Positions 52,132 to 60,677 of a stretch of DNA of 64,000 nucleotides are shown in pieces; the first letter of the stretch is position 1, and every line of letters begins with the position of its first letter. The translations under genes and the position numbers were made by a program. Source of the DNA: Hyphomonas sp. TMED17 (lineage in GTDB: Bacteria > Pseudomonadota > Alphaproteobacteria > Caulobacterales > Hyphomonadaceae); contig NHBW01000007.1 of assembly GCA_002172915.1 (NCBI GenBank), forward strand, positions 8,084 through 72,083, written 5' to 3'. Below the pieces are notes generated by a model. The model searched no databases. It was given only the letters and a program-made list of their open reading frames with translations, and had not been told where the DNA came from.

Positions 52132-53412
52132 TTACTGGACCAGATTTGGCGACGATAAATCAGATGTACGTGCGGCCTCAACATCTCCCAGAACACGCAA
52201 CAGATTTCCGCCCCATATTTTGGCTATATCGCCTTCACTATATCCCGCCTCGACGAGCGCCACTGTGATACGCGGCAACTGACTGACATCATCCATACCG
52301 ATTACGCCGCCACCGCCATCCCAATCCGAACCAATCCCGACATGGTCGGGGCCGACCAGTTCAAGCATGTATAGAAGATGCGCCATGAAAGTTTCAAAAC
52401 TCGATCTTGGCGCCGGGTATTCAGCGTCAAGCTGAGCGCGAGCCGCCCGCATGGCGGCCAGCTGGTCCAGACTGAAATCGGAAGTGTCGCCGCCATACTG
52501 GGCCATCCATCCGGCAAGCGCCGCTTCGCGTGCTTCCGATGGCAGCCGCTTTTCCAGATATGCGCCATAGGCATTGACCTGAATTACGCCGCCGGCGGCC
52601 GCGATATCCAGTAACAAACCATCGGGCAAATTTCTTGGATGATCATATATCCCTTTTGGCCCTGAATGAGACAATACAATCGGTGTTGTCGACAAGGCCA
52701 ACATATCTCTAACCGCATCGTCTGATGCATGCGAGCCATCGAGAATAAGGCCGAGATCATTTGCTTTGCGTACAAGCTGTTCGCCAAATTGGCTCAAACC
52801 ATCATGAAGCGGCGCAATATCCGTTGCGCTGTCAGCAAACTGGTTATTCCGAAAATGAACCGGTCCGATCATCCGCAGGCCGCCAGCGTAAAAGGTCTCA
52901 AGTAGCGAGATATCCTCGCCCAAAGGATAGGCGTTCTCCATACTCTGAAACACAATTTTCTTACCGGCAGACAGGATCCGGTCGGCATCATCGCGAACAA
53001 AGGCCAGTTCAACATGTTCATTATATCTCGCGGCGAACTCCCGTATCGCCGTCTGTCGCATCAAGGCGGCATTTCTCACAGCCTGAAACGCAGCCTCATT
53101 CAACGGACCCTGTGGGATGTAAATGACCCAGAACCCGCCATCCAGACCGCCCTCATTCATGCGATACAAATCGACATGACTGCCGTCTTCTGCCCAGCTA
53201 CTCTTACGGTCAAACTTGTATCCGGACTGGTGAAACTTTGCCGGCGTATCGAGATGACTGTCGAGAACCATCAGCCCGGCATGAAATTCCATAATGTCGG
53301 CAGAGCGGTGATCCTGCACACTCACTGCGCCCTGGTCCGAAACGGAATCGCAGCCGGCAAGGCCTAACCCGCCGGCAACCATGGTTGCAATCATCAGTGA
53401 CTTCCATCGCAT
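52132..53412 (-). CDS. Membrane dipeptidase, M19 family, lipoprotein
   Basis: Zinc dipeptidase related to renal dipeptidase. The N-terminus is a lipoprotein signal with lipobox LAGC, lipid on Cys21; Asp at the next position is, in E. coli, an inner-membrane retention signal. Zinc and catalytic residues are His53 and Asp55 (LDSHLDTP), Glu158 (FQSMENAYP), His227 (DGSHASD) and His248 (LSHSG). The length of 426 residues is normal. NhaC starts at the very next base, suggesting dipeptide use linked to an ion or amino acid transporter (inference). Confidence 0.92.
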   Translation of the reverse strand: MRWKSLMIATMVAGGLGLAGCDSVSDQGAVSVQDHRSADIMEFHAGLMVLDSHLDTPAKFHQSGYKFDRKSSWAEDGSHVDLYRMNEGGLDGGFWVIYIPQGPLNEAAFQAVRNAALMRQTAIREFAARYNEHVELAFVRDDADRILSAGKKIVFQSMENAYPLGEDISLLETFYAGGLRMIGPVHFRNNQFADSATDIAPLHDGLSQFGEQLVRKANDLGLILDGSHASDDAVRDMLALSTTPIVLSHSGPKGIYDHPRNLPDGLLLDIAAAGGVIQVNAYGAYLEKRLPSEAREAALAGWMAQYGGDTSDFSLDQLAAMRAARAQLDAEYPAPRSSFETFMAHLLYMLELVGPDHVGIGSDWDGGGGVIGMDDVSQLPRITVALVEAGYSEGDIAKIWGGNLLRVLGDVEAARTSDLSSPNLVQ

Positions 53413-53528
53413 GACAGTATCCTAGCATTTCAGCTCGGGATAATGCCACATTTTCATACCGACGCCATATCCAGATACATTTCTGAATATTATCCAGCCT
53501 GGTGACGAGCGGCCAGTCTGTTATTTGC

Positions 53529-55004
53529 TCAGAAATTAACCCTGCCGCGGACGCGACGTCCATTACGCTCCAGCTCGATCAGCCATCGCCCCCTGCCGCG
53601 ACCCAGCGCCGCCTCCAGTTCTGCAAGTGTCAGAACCGGCCGGTCATCGATCGACAGGATAACATCACCGGGTCGGATCAAACGCCACGCATAGGCACCC
53701 CGCTGTATGCGGGTCACCAGAATACCCGTTTCAAACGGATCGCGACCTAGTTCTTCAGCCAGACGCGGCGACAATTGAGCAACTTCAGCACCACTGAAAG
53801 GATGTCGTCCATCGAGCAGCAAACGCTCGGCATCTTTGGCGCCCGGCGGCGGTTCCAAGCGAACGAGAATAACCCGCTCCTCACCACCACGGATAACTGT
53901 CAGCGGAACCAGATCGCCGGGAGAGCGGGTCGCCGCGAGAAATTTCAGTCCGGTCTCGTCAAAAACCTCTCGTCCTTCAATGCTGGTGATCAGATCTCCA
54001 CGTCTCAAGCCAGCCCGATCAGCAGGAGCATTGTCGTAGACTTCGCTCACAATCACCCCGACAGGACGATCAAGCCCTTGCGACTGGGCAATATCAAAAG
54101 TTACCGCCTGCGCCTTTAGCCCCAGCCATGGCCGGACAATCATGCCCTCATTGACGGCGGCATCGACCACACGTTTGACCATCTCGGACGGGATTGCAAA
54201 TCCGATACCATTCGACCCGCCGGAGCGCGAGAAAATCGCTGTATTCACCCCGACAAGCTGGCCCGCCGTGTTGATCAGCGCCCCGCCCGAATTACCCGGA
54301 TTCACTGCTGCATCAGTCTGCAGAAAAAAGGCATAATCGGAAACTCCGACATCTGTCCGCGCCGTCGCCGAGATAATGCCACTGGTCACAGTCTGTCCGA
54401 CACCAAATGGATTACCAATGGCCAGAACCAGATCACCAACTGCAACGCCGGTCGTGTCAGCAAATTCAAGAGCTGGCAGTGCCTCGTCTCCAATGTCAAT
54501 TTTCATCACTGCGAGATCGGTTCGTTCATCGGCCAGCACCAGTTCAGCCGGATATTCGCGACGATCCGACAACACAACTAGAAACTCGTCAGCACCGTCA
54601 ATGACATGATTATTAGTCACAATAACACCATCCGATGATACAATAACGCCGGATCCGAGCGAGTTCTGCACCCGCTGACGGGTTCCCTGGCCCGTCGAGA
54701 AACGGCGCCCGAAAATATCTCGCATGATATCACGCGTCTGGACGACTTTTTTCGTATAGACATTTACAACCGCCGGCGACGCGTCACGTACTAATGGCGC
54801 AAAGCTCAGATCCATCTGTGCCTGTGAGGTCGGCACCTGTCGCTGACGATCTCCGGAAAAAGATTGGGCGTGGGCGTAAACCGCTGCCAGACCAAAACCA
54901 AATGCCGCAATAATCGTGTTACGGACACGGCGATAATAAGAAACTCGCGAACTAAAAAACATAACCATAATAATGGCTGTATTCGCGCTTACCCAAGTAT
55001 GCAA
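53529..55004 (-). CDS. Periplasmic serine protease, DegP/HtrA family
   Basis: Quality-control protease of the envelope. The triad is His133 (TNNHVIDG), Asp163 (ERTDLAVMK) and Ser239 (NPGNSGGAL), numbered from the first ATG. A signal peptide with basic n-region (YYRRVRNTIIAAFGFGLAAVYAHA) precedes the protease domain. Two PDZ domains follow: a clear one (AGLRRGDLITSIEGREVFD) and a C-terminal, more divergent one (IRPGDVILSIDDRPV). The start is uncertain; ATGs at 54968 or 54962 would shorten the n-region. 491 residues. Confidence 0.92.
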   Translation of the reverse strand: MHTWVSANTAIIMVMFFSSRVSYYRRVRNTIIAAFGFGLAAVYAHAQSFSGDRQRQVPTSQAQMDLSFAPLVRDASPAVVNVYTKKVVQTRDIMRDIFGRRFSTGQGTRQRVQNSLGSGVIVSSDGVIVTNNHVIDGADEFLVVLSDRREYPAELVLADERTDLAVMKIDIGDEALPALEFADTTGVAVGDLVLAIGNPFGVGQTVTSGIISATARTDVGVSDYAFFLQTDAAVNPGNSGGALINTAGQLVGVNTAIFSRSGGSNGIGFAIPSEMVKRVVDAAVNEGMIVRPWLGLKAQAVTFDIAQSQGLDRPVGVIVSEVYDNAPADRAGLRRGDLITSIEGREVFDETGLKFLAATRSPGDLVPLTVIRGGEERVILVRLEPPPGAKDAERLLLDGRHPFSGAEVAQLSPRLAEELGRDPFETGILVTRIQRGAYAWRLIRPGDVILSIDDRPVLTLAELEAALGRGRGRWLIELERNGRRVRGRVNF

Positions 55005-55058
55005 TTGGCTTCGTCATGACAAATTTGTCAGAACCAAAGCCAATTGCTGTAGAATGAC

Positions 55059-56282
55059 TTATAGGCCAAGCACCATTTTCGCCATGATATTGCGCTGAAT
55101 TTCATTCGATCCGGCATAAATCGAAGTCTTACGATAATTCATATAAGACGGCGCGACAGCTGCCGCATGAACCGGTGTTGCAAGATCAGTATTAGCTCCG
55201 GACCGCGCGACCGCAAATGTATCCTCGACGAATGGCATCGCATAGCCGCCGACAGCCTCGAGCGATAATTCCGTTATCGCTTGCTGCATTTCCGAACCGG
55301 CGCATTTCAACATCGAACTTTCAGGTCCGACAGCCTCACCCGCCGATAATGCCGAAAATATCCGCATTTCGGTGGCATCAAGACTATCAATGCGCATTTC
55401 TACATCGGCTATTTTCGCCGCAAAATCGCTTTGTTCAATGAGCCGTCCACCATCGACCTGCTCGAGACTGGCAAGTTTTTTCGTTTTCGAAAGGGCATTA
55501 CGCAAGCCCGGCGCATAAGCGTTACCGCGCTCGAACTGCAGCAGATATTTAGCGTACGTCCAGCCCTTATCCTGCTCACCGATCAATGACTCCTTGATTG
55601 GCACACGGACATTTTCGAAGAAGACCTGATTAATCTCCTGCTGATTTACCGTTGGCCCGTCAATCGTCGGCAAAGACGAAACCGTAATGCCCGGCAAATT
55701 CATTGGAAAAACGATAAAACTGATCCCTTCCTGCGGTTTACCATCCTTGGAGGTGCGAACCAGACAGAACATCCAGTCAGCCCACTGCGCATGCGTCGTC
55801 CAGATTTTCGATCCGTTCAGAACATAGTCATCACCGTCGCGAACTGCACTCATCTGAAGACTGGCAAGATCGGAACCGCTACCCGGCTCGGAATAGCCCT
55901 GACACCACCAGACATCAGACGACAGAATTGGCGGCAAATGCTTTTTCTTCTGCTCGTCCGAGCCGAATGCCATAATCACCGGCGCCACCATCGACAGCCC
56001 CATCGGACTTGTTGAAGGCGTGCCGGCTGCTGCCATCTCCATCTGGAAAATATATTTCTGGGTTGATGTGAAACCGGCACCACCAAACTCAACCGGCCAG
56101 TTCGGGGCTATCCATCCGCGCTCATGCAGCTTTTTCTGCCACGCGATCATACCGTCCTTGTCGAGATAGCCATTCTTGGAAAGCGCATTCTTTGCCCGCA
56201 ATTCCTCTGAATAATTGTCCTCGATCCAGCCCCGGACTTCAGCCTGGAATGCAAGATCCTCATCGGTGAATGATAGGTCCAC
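55059..56282 (-). CDS. Acyl-CoA dehydrogenase
   Basis: FAD enzyme that introduces an alpha-beta double bond in acyl-CoA. The 407 residues show WCQGYSEPGSGSDLASL and the C-terminal IYAGSNEIQRNIMAKM motif. At the position of the medium-chain enzyme's catalytic Glu there is Ala; instead Glu251 (LLQFERGNAY) aligns with the base used by isovaleryl- and long-chain types. The start is a GTG with AGGAG seven bases upstream. It is the last gene of a cluster with two further acyl-CoA dehydrogenases. Confidence 0.9.
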   Translation of the reverse strand: MDLSFTDEDLAFQAEVRGWIEDNYSEELRAKNALSKNGYLDKDGMIAWQKKLHERGWIAPNWPVEFGGAGFTSTQKYIFQMEMAAAGTPSTSPMGLSMVAPVIMAFGSDEQKKKHLPPILSSDVWWCQGYSEPGSGSDLASLQMSAVRDGDDYVLNGSKIWTTHAQWADWMFCLVRTSKDGKPQEGISFIVFPMNLPGITVSSLPTIDGPTVNQQEINQVFFENVRVPIKESLIGEQDKGWTYAKYLLQFERGNAYAPGLRNALSKTKKLASLEQVDGGRLIEQSDFAAKIADVEMRIDSLDATEMRIFSALSAGEAVGPESSMLKCAGSEMQQAITELSLEAVGGYAMPFVEDTFAVARSGANTDLATPVHAAAVAPSYMNYRKTSIYAGSNEIQRNIMAKMVLGL

Positions 56283-56292
56283 GTTTCAGCTC

Positions 56293-56583
56293 CTATTCAA
56301 CAATATCGTAATAATCAACACGCGGTGCGCCGGCCAGACAGGCGCCTAGCCCGGGCTGGGCTGCCTTAAAGTAATCGGTTTTACCATGTGCGGCGAGGGC
56401 TTCAGCCGACGCATATTGCTCCATGAAGATATAAGTCGTTTCAGACCCTCTTTTCTTGTATAGCTGATAGGTCAAACAGCCTGGCTCATTGGCCTTAACT
56501 TTAGCCATCAGGTCCTTGGCTACACCTTTAAATTCCGCCTGTTTTCCGTCCCGAATTTCGAGCTCTGCAACTATACCAATCAT
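56293..56583 (-). CDS. Antibiotic biosynthesis monooxygenase (ABM) domain protein
   Basis: A 96-residue ferredoxin-like dimeric alpha/beta-barrel protein. The ABM pattern is seen in EPGCLTYQLYKKRG and TYIFMEQYASAEALAAHGKTDYF. The ATG at 56583 has GGAGG five bases upstream; a Met four codons earlier lies on the ribosome site. Family members act as small monooxygenases or as isomerases and may also be non-catalytic. It starts 10 bases before the acyl-CoA dehydrogenase gene and probably serves the same pathway. Confidence 0.82.
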   Translation of the reverse strand: MIGIVAELEIRDGKQAEFKGVAKDLMAKVKANEPGCLTYQLYKKRGSETTYIFMEQYASAEALAAHGKTDYFKAAQPGLGACLAGAPRVDYYDIVE

Positions 56584-56710
56584 GGTTTCCTCCATTTATT
56601 CTTAGGTCAAAATACTAAGTGGCCCAGCCATTGCGGCAAGCCCTTCCCGAACGGCAAGTTATCCCGGTCGGCAGGTCAATCAGGGCGCAATCATGGACCA
56701 TAATATCCGC

Positions 56711-57100
56711 CTATGTTCCGCGGAATGCGGTAACTTCGACTTCAATCAGCATGGCCGGATCTATTAGGCCCGCAACGATCATCGTTGCCGCCGGCCTGAT
56801 ATCTTCAAACACCTCTGCCAGCACTGGTTTAATTATCGGCAGGTGCCGCGCATCAGTAATAGTGTACTGAACGCGGACAATGTCGGCCATATCAAACGCC
56901 GCCTCAGTCAGCACCGATTTGATCGTTAAAAAGATCTGGCGGGTCTGGTCCTCAGCACTTTCGGGTATTGTCATGGTCTCATAATCGAAACCGGTAACGC
57001 CGGACACAAAACACCAGTCCCCTTTAACGACTGCGCGCGAATACGCCATTTCCATTTCAAAGGCCGATCCAGTCGATATCCGTCCTAGCCTAGTCGTCAT
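56711..57100 (-). CDS. RidA/YjgF family protein, probably not an imine deaminase
   Basis: A 129-residue chorismate-mutase-like trimeric protein. The fold is clear (FVSGVTGFDYETMTIPESAEDQTRQ, VEVTAF). The segment that carries the imine-deaminase Arg in true RidA (PARS-like) here reads RPAATM, so that Arg is missing. Members of this type often sit in catabolic gene clusters with unknown roles. Its start is 3 bases after the crotonase stop codon. Confidence 0.82.
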   Translation of the reverse strand: MTTRLGRISTGSAFEMEMAYSRAVVKGDWCFVSGVTGFDYETMTIPESAEDQTRQIFLTIKSVLTEAAFDMADIVRVQYTITDARHLPIIKPVLAEVFEDIRPAATMIVAGLIDPAMLIEVEVTAFRGT

Positions 57101-57103
57101 CGC

Positions 57104-57901
57104 CTAGCGTCCTTTAAATACCGGCGCCCGCTTCTCGAGAATTGCATCAACACCTTCGATATGGTCGTCCGTGTGATGCATCATGGATTGGGCCGCAGCC
57201 GATAATTCCATAATTGTCTCGTAACTGGCCGTCGCGCCATGCCGCAACAGAGTTTTTGCCAGCCGGAGAGACTGCGGCGGCTGTTGCGCGATATTCTCCG
57301 CAAGCTTCATCGCCTCGTCCATCAGGGTCCCGACAGTCAGGACCTCGGACACAAGCCCCCAGTCAGCGGCTGTCTCGGCATCAATCACATTGCCCGTAAA
57401 CAAAAGTTCGGATGCCCGGCTTGTGCCAATAATCCGTGGTAATAGCCAGGCACCACCGTCGCCGGGTATCAGGCCGAGCTTCAAGAATGTCACACCGAAT
57501 TTTGCTCGGTCCGAAGCAATCCGGACATCCGCCATACAGGCCACATCGCAGCCTAGCCCAATCGCAGCACCATTAACCGCAGCCACTAATGGCGTCTCGA
57601 GATTGTAAAGCGATTTGACAATTTGATGAATATTACGGCGATAACCTTCGCGAATATTATACGGAGAGCCGGCGAACGCACCCTCCCTGTTTTTCATTGC
57701 CTTGACGTCACCACCCGCCGAAAAAGCCCTGCCCTCGCCGGTTAAAATGGTGCAGCAAATATTTGGATCCGCTTCAATTTCGGCACATGCAGCGACGACG
57801 TCAGCGCCGTCGCCTTCCTGTCCCAGAGCATTCAGCATATCTGGCCGTGACAAGGTAAGAACCGCAATCGGCCCAGTCTTTTCGAGTTTTATCACGGCCA
57901 T
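57104..57901 (-). CDS. Crotonase-family protein, atypical active site
   Basis: A 265-residue enoyl-CoA hydratase/isomerase superfamily member. The oxyanion-hole region is intact (AFSAGGDVK, GAAIGLG), but the two hydratase glutamates are replaced: Asp119 (GLGCDVACM) and Phe139 (VTFLKLG). The stretch FLKLGLIPGDGGAWLLPR resembles PaaG-like isomerases, so hydratase activity is doubtful and isomerase or another CoA reaction is more likely. AGGA precedes the ATG. It lies between an acyl-CoA dehydrogenase and the RidA-family gene. Confidence 0.83.
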   Translation of the reverse strand: MAVIKLEKTGPIAVLTLSRPDMLNALGQEGDGADVVAACAEIEADPNICCTILTGEGRAFSAGGDVKAMKNREGAFAGSPYNIREGYRRNIHQIVKSLYNLETPLVAAVNGAAIGLGCDVACMADVRIASDRAKFGVTFLKLGLIPGDGGAWLLPRIIGTSRASELLFTGNVIDAETAADWGLVSEVLTVGTLMDEAMKLAENIAQQPPQSLRLAKTLLRHGATASYETIMELSAAAQSMMHHTDDHIEGVDAILEKRAPVFKGR

Positions 57902-57912
57902 ATCAGACGATC

Positions 57913-59070
57913 CTATTCTGCAGCGATATCGAGCGCTGCCGCACTCAGGGCCGTATAGCGCTTCATATGATAGTCGACATTACCGAACTCGCTATCAATC
58001 ATCGTCATCCGCTTGAAGTAATGCCCGACAGCCAGTTCTTCGGTCATGCCCATGCCACCATGAATTTGCACGGCACTCTGACCAACAAAGCGGCCAGCCT
58101 GACCGATCCGGACCTTCGCCCCCGACACCGCCTTCTTGCGTGTGACCGCATCCTCACCGAGTTTCAATGTCGCCATATAAGTCATCGAAATTGATTGCTC
58201 ATGTTCCATGAACATATCGACCATGCGGTGCTGTAAGACCTGGAACTTACCGATCGGCGTTCCGAACTGCTTCCGCGTGCGCGAATATTCTACGGTCTGG
58301 GCATGGGCAACACCCATGGCGCCAACCGCCTCGGCACAAATTGCAGCAGTCGCCTCATCAACCACCTGCTCGATAAGCGGCAGCCCGTTATCGGCTTCTC
58401 CGATGAGCGCATCGGCGCCGACCGAAACATTTTCGAAATAGACTTCTGAGGCCCGACGACCGTCAACTGTCGGATAATCCCGGCTGGTTACGCCCGCCGC
58501 ATCCTTGGACACGATAAAAACCGAAACGCCAGACTCATCGCGCCGGTCACCCGCGGTACGCGCGGTTACAATCAATTTGTCGGCCCATGGCGCACCGACC
58601 ACGACGGCTTTGTGTCCGTTAATCACATAACCGCTTCCGTCCTTGCGAGCCACCGTTTCAAGGTCTGCCAGATTATACCGACCGCGCGGCTCGGCATAAG
58701 CAAAAGCGAAAACACTTGCCCCGCCCATAATCGCCTGCAGATGCTCTTCTTTCTGCGCATCTGTTCCAGCATGCTTGAGGAAACCGCCGCCACACACAAT
58801 CGACGGGATAAACGGCTCGACGACAAGGCCTTTACCGAATTCTTCCATCACGACCATGGTGTCGATTGGACCGCCACCGAGGCCACCATCTTCTTCGGAG
58901 AAAGGCGCCATGAACAAACCGAGCTCGGCAAATTGTGCCCACATTTCCGGACGCCAGCCAGACTCGCTTTTGATAACGCCGGTGCGCGTATCAAAGTCAT
59001 ACTGCTCCCGGATCAACCGTGCCAGGCTGTCGCGGATCATTGTTTGTTCTTCGGTGAAATTAAAATCCAT
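57913..59070 (-). CDS. Acyl-CoA dehydrogenase, shorter type
   Basis: FAD-dependent dehydrogenase of 385 residues. It differs from its two neighbours: AYAEPRGRYNLADL in place of the usual GYSEPGSGSD, and the C-terminus GGMGMTEELAVGHYFKRM. Glu239 (QVVDEATAAICAEA) occupies the alternative base position. Pairing of a short divergent acyl-CoA dehydrogenase with a longer one recalls FadE28-FadE29-type heteromers of steroid catabolism; a heteromer here is inference. GGGAG precedes the ATG. Confidence 0.87.
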   Translation of the reverse strand: MDFNFTEEQTMIRDSLARLIREQYDFDTRTGVIKSESGWRPEMWAQFAELGLFMAPFSEEDGGLGGGPIDTMVVMEEFGKGLVVEPFIPSIVCGGGFLKHAGTDAQKEEHLQAIMGGASVFAFAYAEPRGRYNLADLETVARKDGSGYVINGHKAVVVGAPWADKLIVTARTAGDRRDESGVSVFIVSKDAAGVTSRDYPTVDGRRASEVYFENVSVGADALIGEADNGLPLIEQVVDEATAAICAEAVGAMGVAHAQTVEYSRTRKQFGTPIGKFQVLQHRMVDMFMEHEQSISMTYMATLKLGEDAVTRKKAVSGAKVRIGQAGRFVGQSAVQIHGGMGMTEELAVGHYFKRMTMIDSEFGNVDYHMKRYTALSAAALDIAAE

Positions 59071-59263
59071 TTCGCTCTCCCATATTCGATGATTATCAAG
59101 CCTCGCTATTAGCGGCCTGAATGTAACTTATAATTTTAAAACTCTGGCACGGTTTCCAGTTTCGCACGACCACATCACTACGATCAAGCCAGTCTGTTTA
59201 TTCAAATCCGCCACCTGCGAATACCAGTCTCCGCTAAACGCTTGAGTAAACCCCAACCCGGTA

Positions 59264-59295
59264 CCGCTATGCCCCGGGGGGGGGGAACACAGCGG
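59264..59295. repeat. G10 homopolymer inside a potential hairpin
   Basis: CCCC followed by ten G (59276-59285), flanked by CCGCT (59264-59268) and AGCGG (59291-59295), which can pair. It lies in the 264-base gap between two acyl-CoA dehydrogenase genes on the same strand. Ten G in a row is rare in the rest of the window; it may vary in length or be a sequencing error. Confidence 0.6.
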
Positions 59296-59315
59296 CGCAT
59301 GGGCCTTTGCTTACC

Positions 59316-59357
59316 CGAAGATGATTTTCATGCCCTAAAGCCCGAGGATCATCTTCG
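59316..59357. repeat. 10-bp inverted repeat spanning the stop codon of an acyl-CoA dehydrogenase gene
   Basis: CGAAGATGAT (59316-59325) and ATCATCTTCG (59348-59357) are perfect inverted copies, 22 bases apart. The stop codon (59335-59337) lies in the loop. On the minus-strand mRNA this would form a stem-loop over the end of the reading frame. No T-run follows. Confidence 0.6.
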
Positions 59358-60531
59358 TAATAATATTGCGCTGGATCTCATTCGATCCGCCATAGATCGA
59401 CGTCTTACGCATATTGAAATATGCCGGCGCACTATAGTCACCATAGCCAGCCCCGATTGGGAACTCGTTAGAATTCTCGCTCGCAATCGCTCGGTGCATC
59501 GGGTGACCGTAATGGCCGACAGCCTCGAGTGTCAGTTCGGTCAGACGCTGCTGGATCTCGGTACCTTTAACCTTCAGGATCGAGCTTTCCGGGCCAGGAC
59601 CTCTCCCCTGTGCTTCACCCGCAAGCGTTCTTAGCTCGGTAAATTCCAGCGCCGTCAGGTCGATTTCCAGCTGCGTAACTTTACTCGCAAAACCAGCATC
59701 CTCGATTAATGGCTTACCATTATCAGTTTCCGAGGCCGCGATATCGCGCAGCTTTTCAATACCGCGCTTCGATCGTGCCACACCTGCAATGCCCGAGCGT
59801 TCATGCGCGAGCAGGAATTTTGCGTAAGTCCAGCCCTCATTTTCTTTACCGACCCGGTTTTCAACCGGTACACGAACATCTGTCAGCCAGACCTCATTCA
59901 CCTCATGGCCGCCGTCCAGCGTGATGATTGGGCGAACCTCAATCCCTGGCGTTTTCATATCCACGAGAATAAAACTGATCCCTTCTTGCTGCTTTTTCGC
60001 ATCCGGATCGGTCCGGCACAGGAAAAAGCCCCAATCGGCATGCTGGGCGAGCGTCGTCCAGGTTTTCTGACCATTAATTACGTAATGATCGCCATCGCGT
60101 ACCGCTGTTGTTTTCAAAGATGCAAGGTCTGATCCGGCACCAGGCTCGGAATATCCCTGACACCACCATTCTTCACCCGAACGGATTTTCGGCAGGAAGC
60201 GGTCTTTCTGCTCCTGCGTCCCGAACGTGTAAATCACCGGCGCGACCATCGCGACACCGAATGGTAAAGGCATAATCGCATCAACGCGGGCATTTTCTTC
60301 CGACCAGATATAGCGCTGCGTCGACGTCCAGCCTGTGCCACCATACTCAACCGGCCAGGCCGGCACTGACCAGCCCTTTTTGCCGAGGATTTTATGCCAT
60401 GCCAGCATGTCTTCCGGAGTGGCTTCTTCTAATTGCGAGCCACCTTTTAAATGCTCTGGATAATTTTCGTCGATAAAGGTGCGAACTTCTTCGCGAAAAG
60501 CAGTTTCTTCTGCCGAGAATTCAAGATTCAT
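59335..60531 (-). CDS. Acyl-CoA dehydrogenase
   Basis: FAD enzyme of 398 residues, close in sequence and motif order to the dehydrogenase gene at 55059-56282. It has WCQGYSEPGAGSDLASLKT, the FAD-contact C-terminus IYGGSNEIQRNIITKMI, and Glu244 (LLAHERSGIAG) as the likely base. First gene of the cluster. GGGA precedes the ATG. Its end lies within an inverted repeat, and a 264-base gap separates it from the next dehydrogenase gene, so the rest may have its own promoter. Confidence 0.9.
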   Translation of the reverse strand: MNLEFSAEETAFREEVRTFIDENYPEHLKGGSQLEEATPEDMLAWHKILGKKGWSVPAWPVEYGGTGWTSTQRYIWSEENARVDAIMPLPFGVAMVAPVIYTFGTQEQKDRFLPKIRSGEEWWCQGYSEPGAGSDLASLKTTAVRDGDHYVINGQKTWTTLAQHADWGFFLCRTDPDAKKQQEGISFILVDMKTPGIEVRPIITLDGGHEVNEVWLTDVRVPVENRVGKENEGWTYAKFLLAHERSGIAGVARSKRGIEKLRDIAASETDNGKPLIEDAGFASKVTQLEIDLTALEFTELRTLAGEAQGRGPGPESSILKVKGTEIQQRLTELTLEAVGHYGHPMHRAIASENSNEFPIGAGYGDYSAPAYFNMRKTSIYGGSNEIQRNIITKMILGL

Positions 60532-60677
60532 AACGTTTTTCCCGATTTAACTGAACCGAACTTGGCGCAAGATGCGCAGAGTGACAAGGTGACGCGAACG
60601 TAAACGTCAATTTGTTGTATCGTACTACCGCCTCACCGTCAAAGATCAATGCGACGAAATAACAATATTGAAAATCT

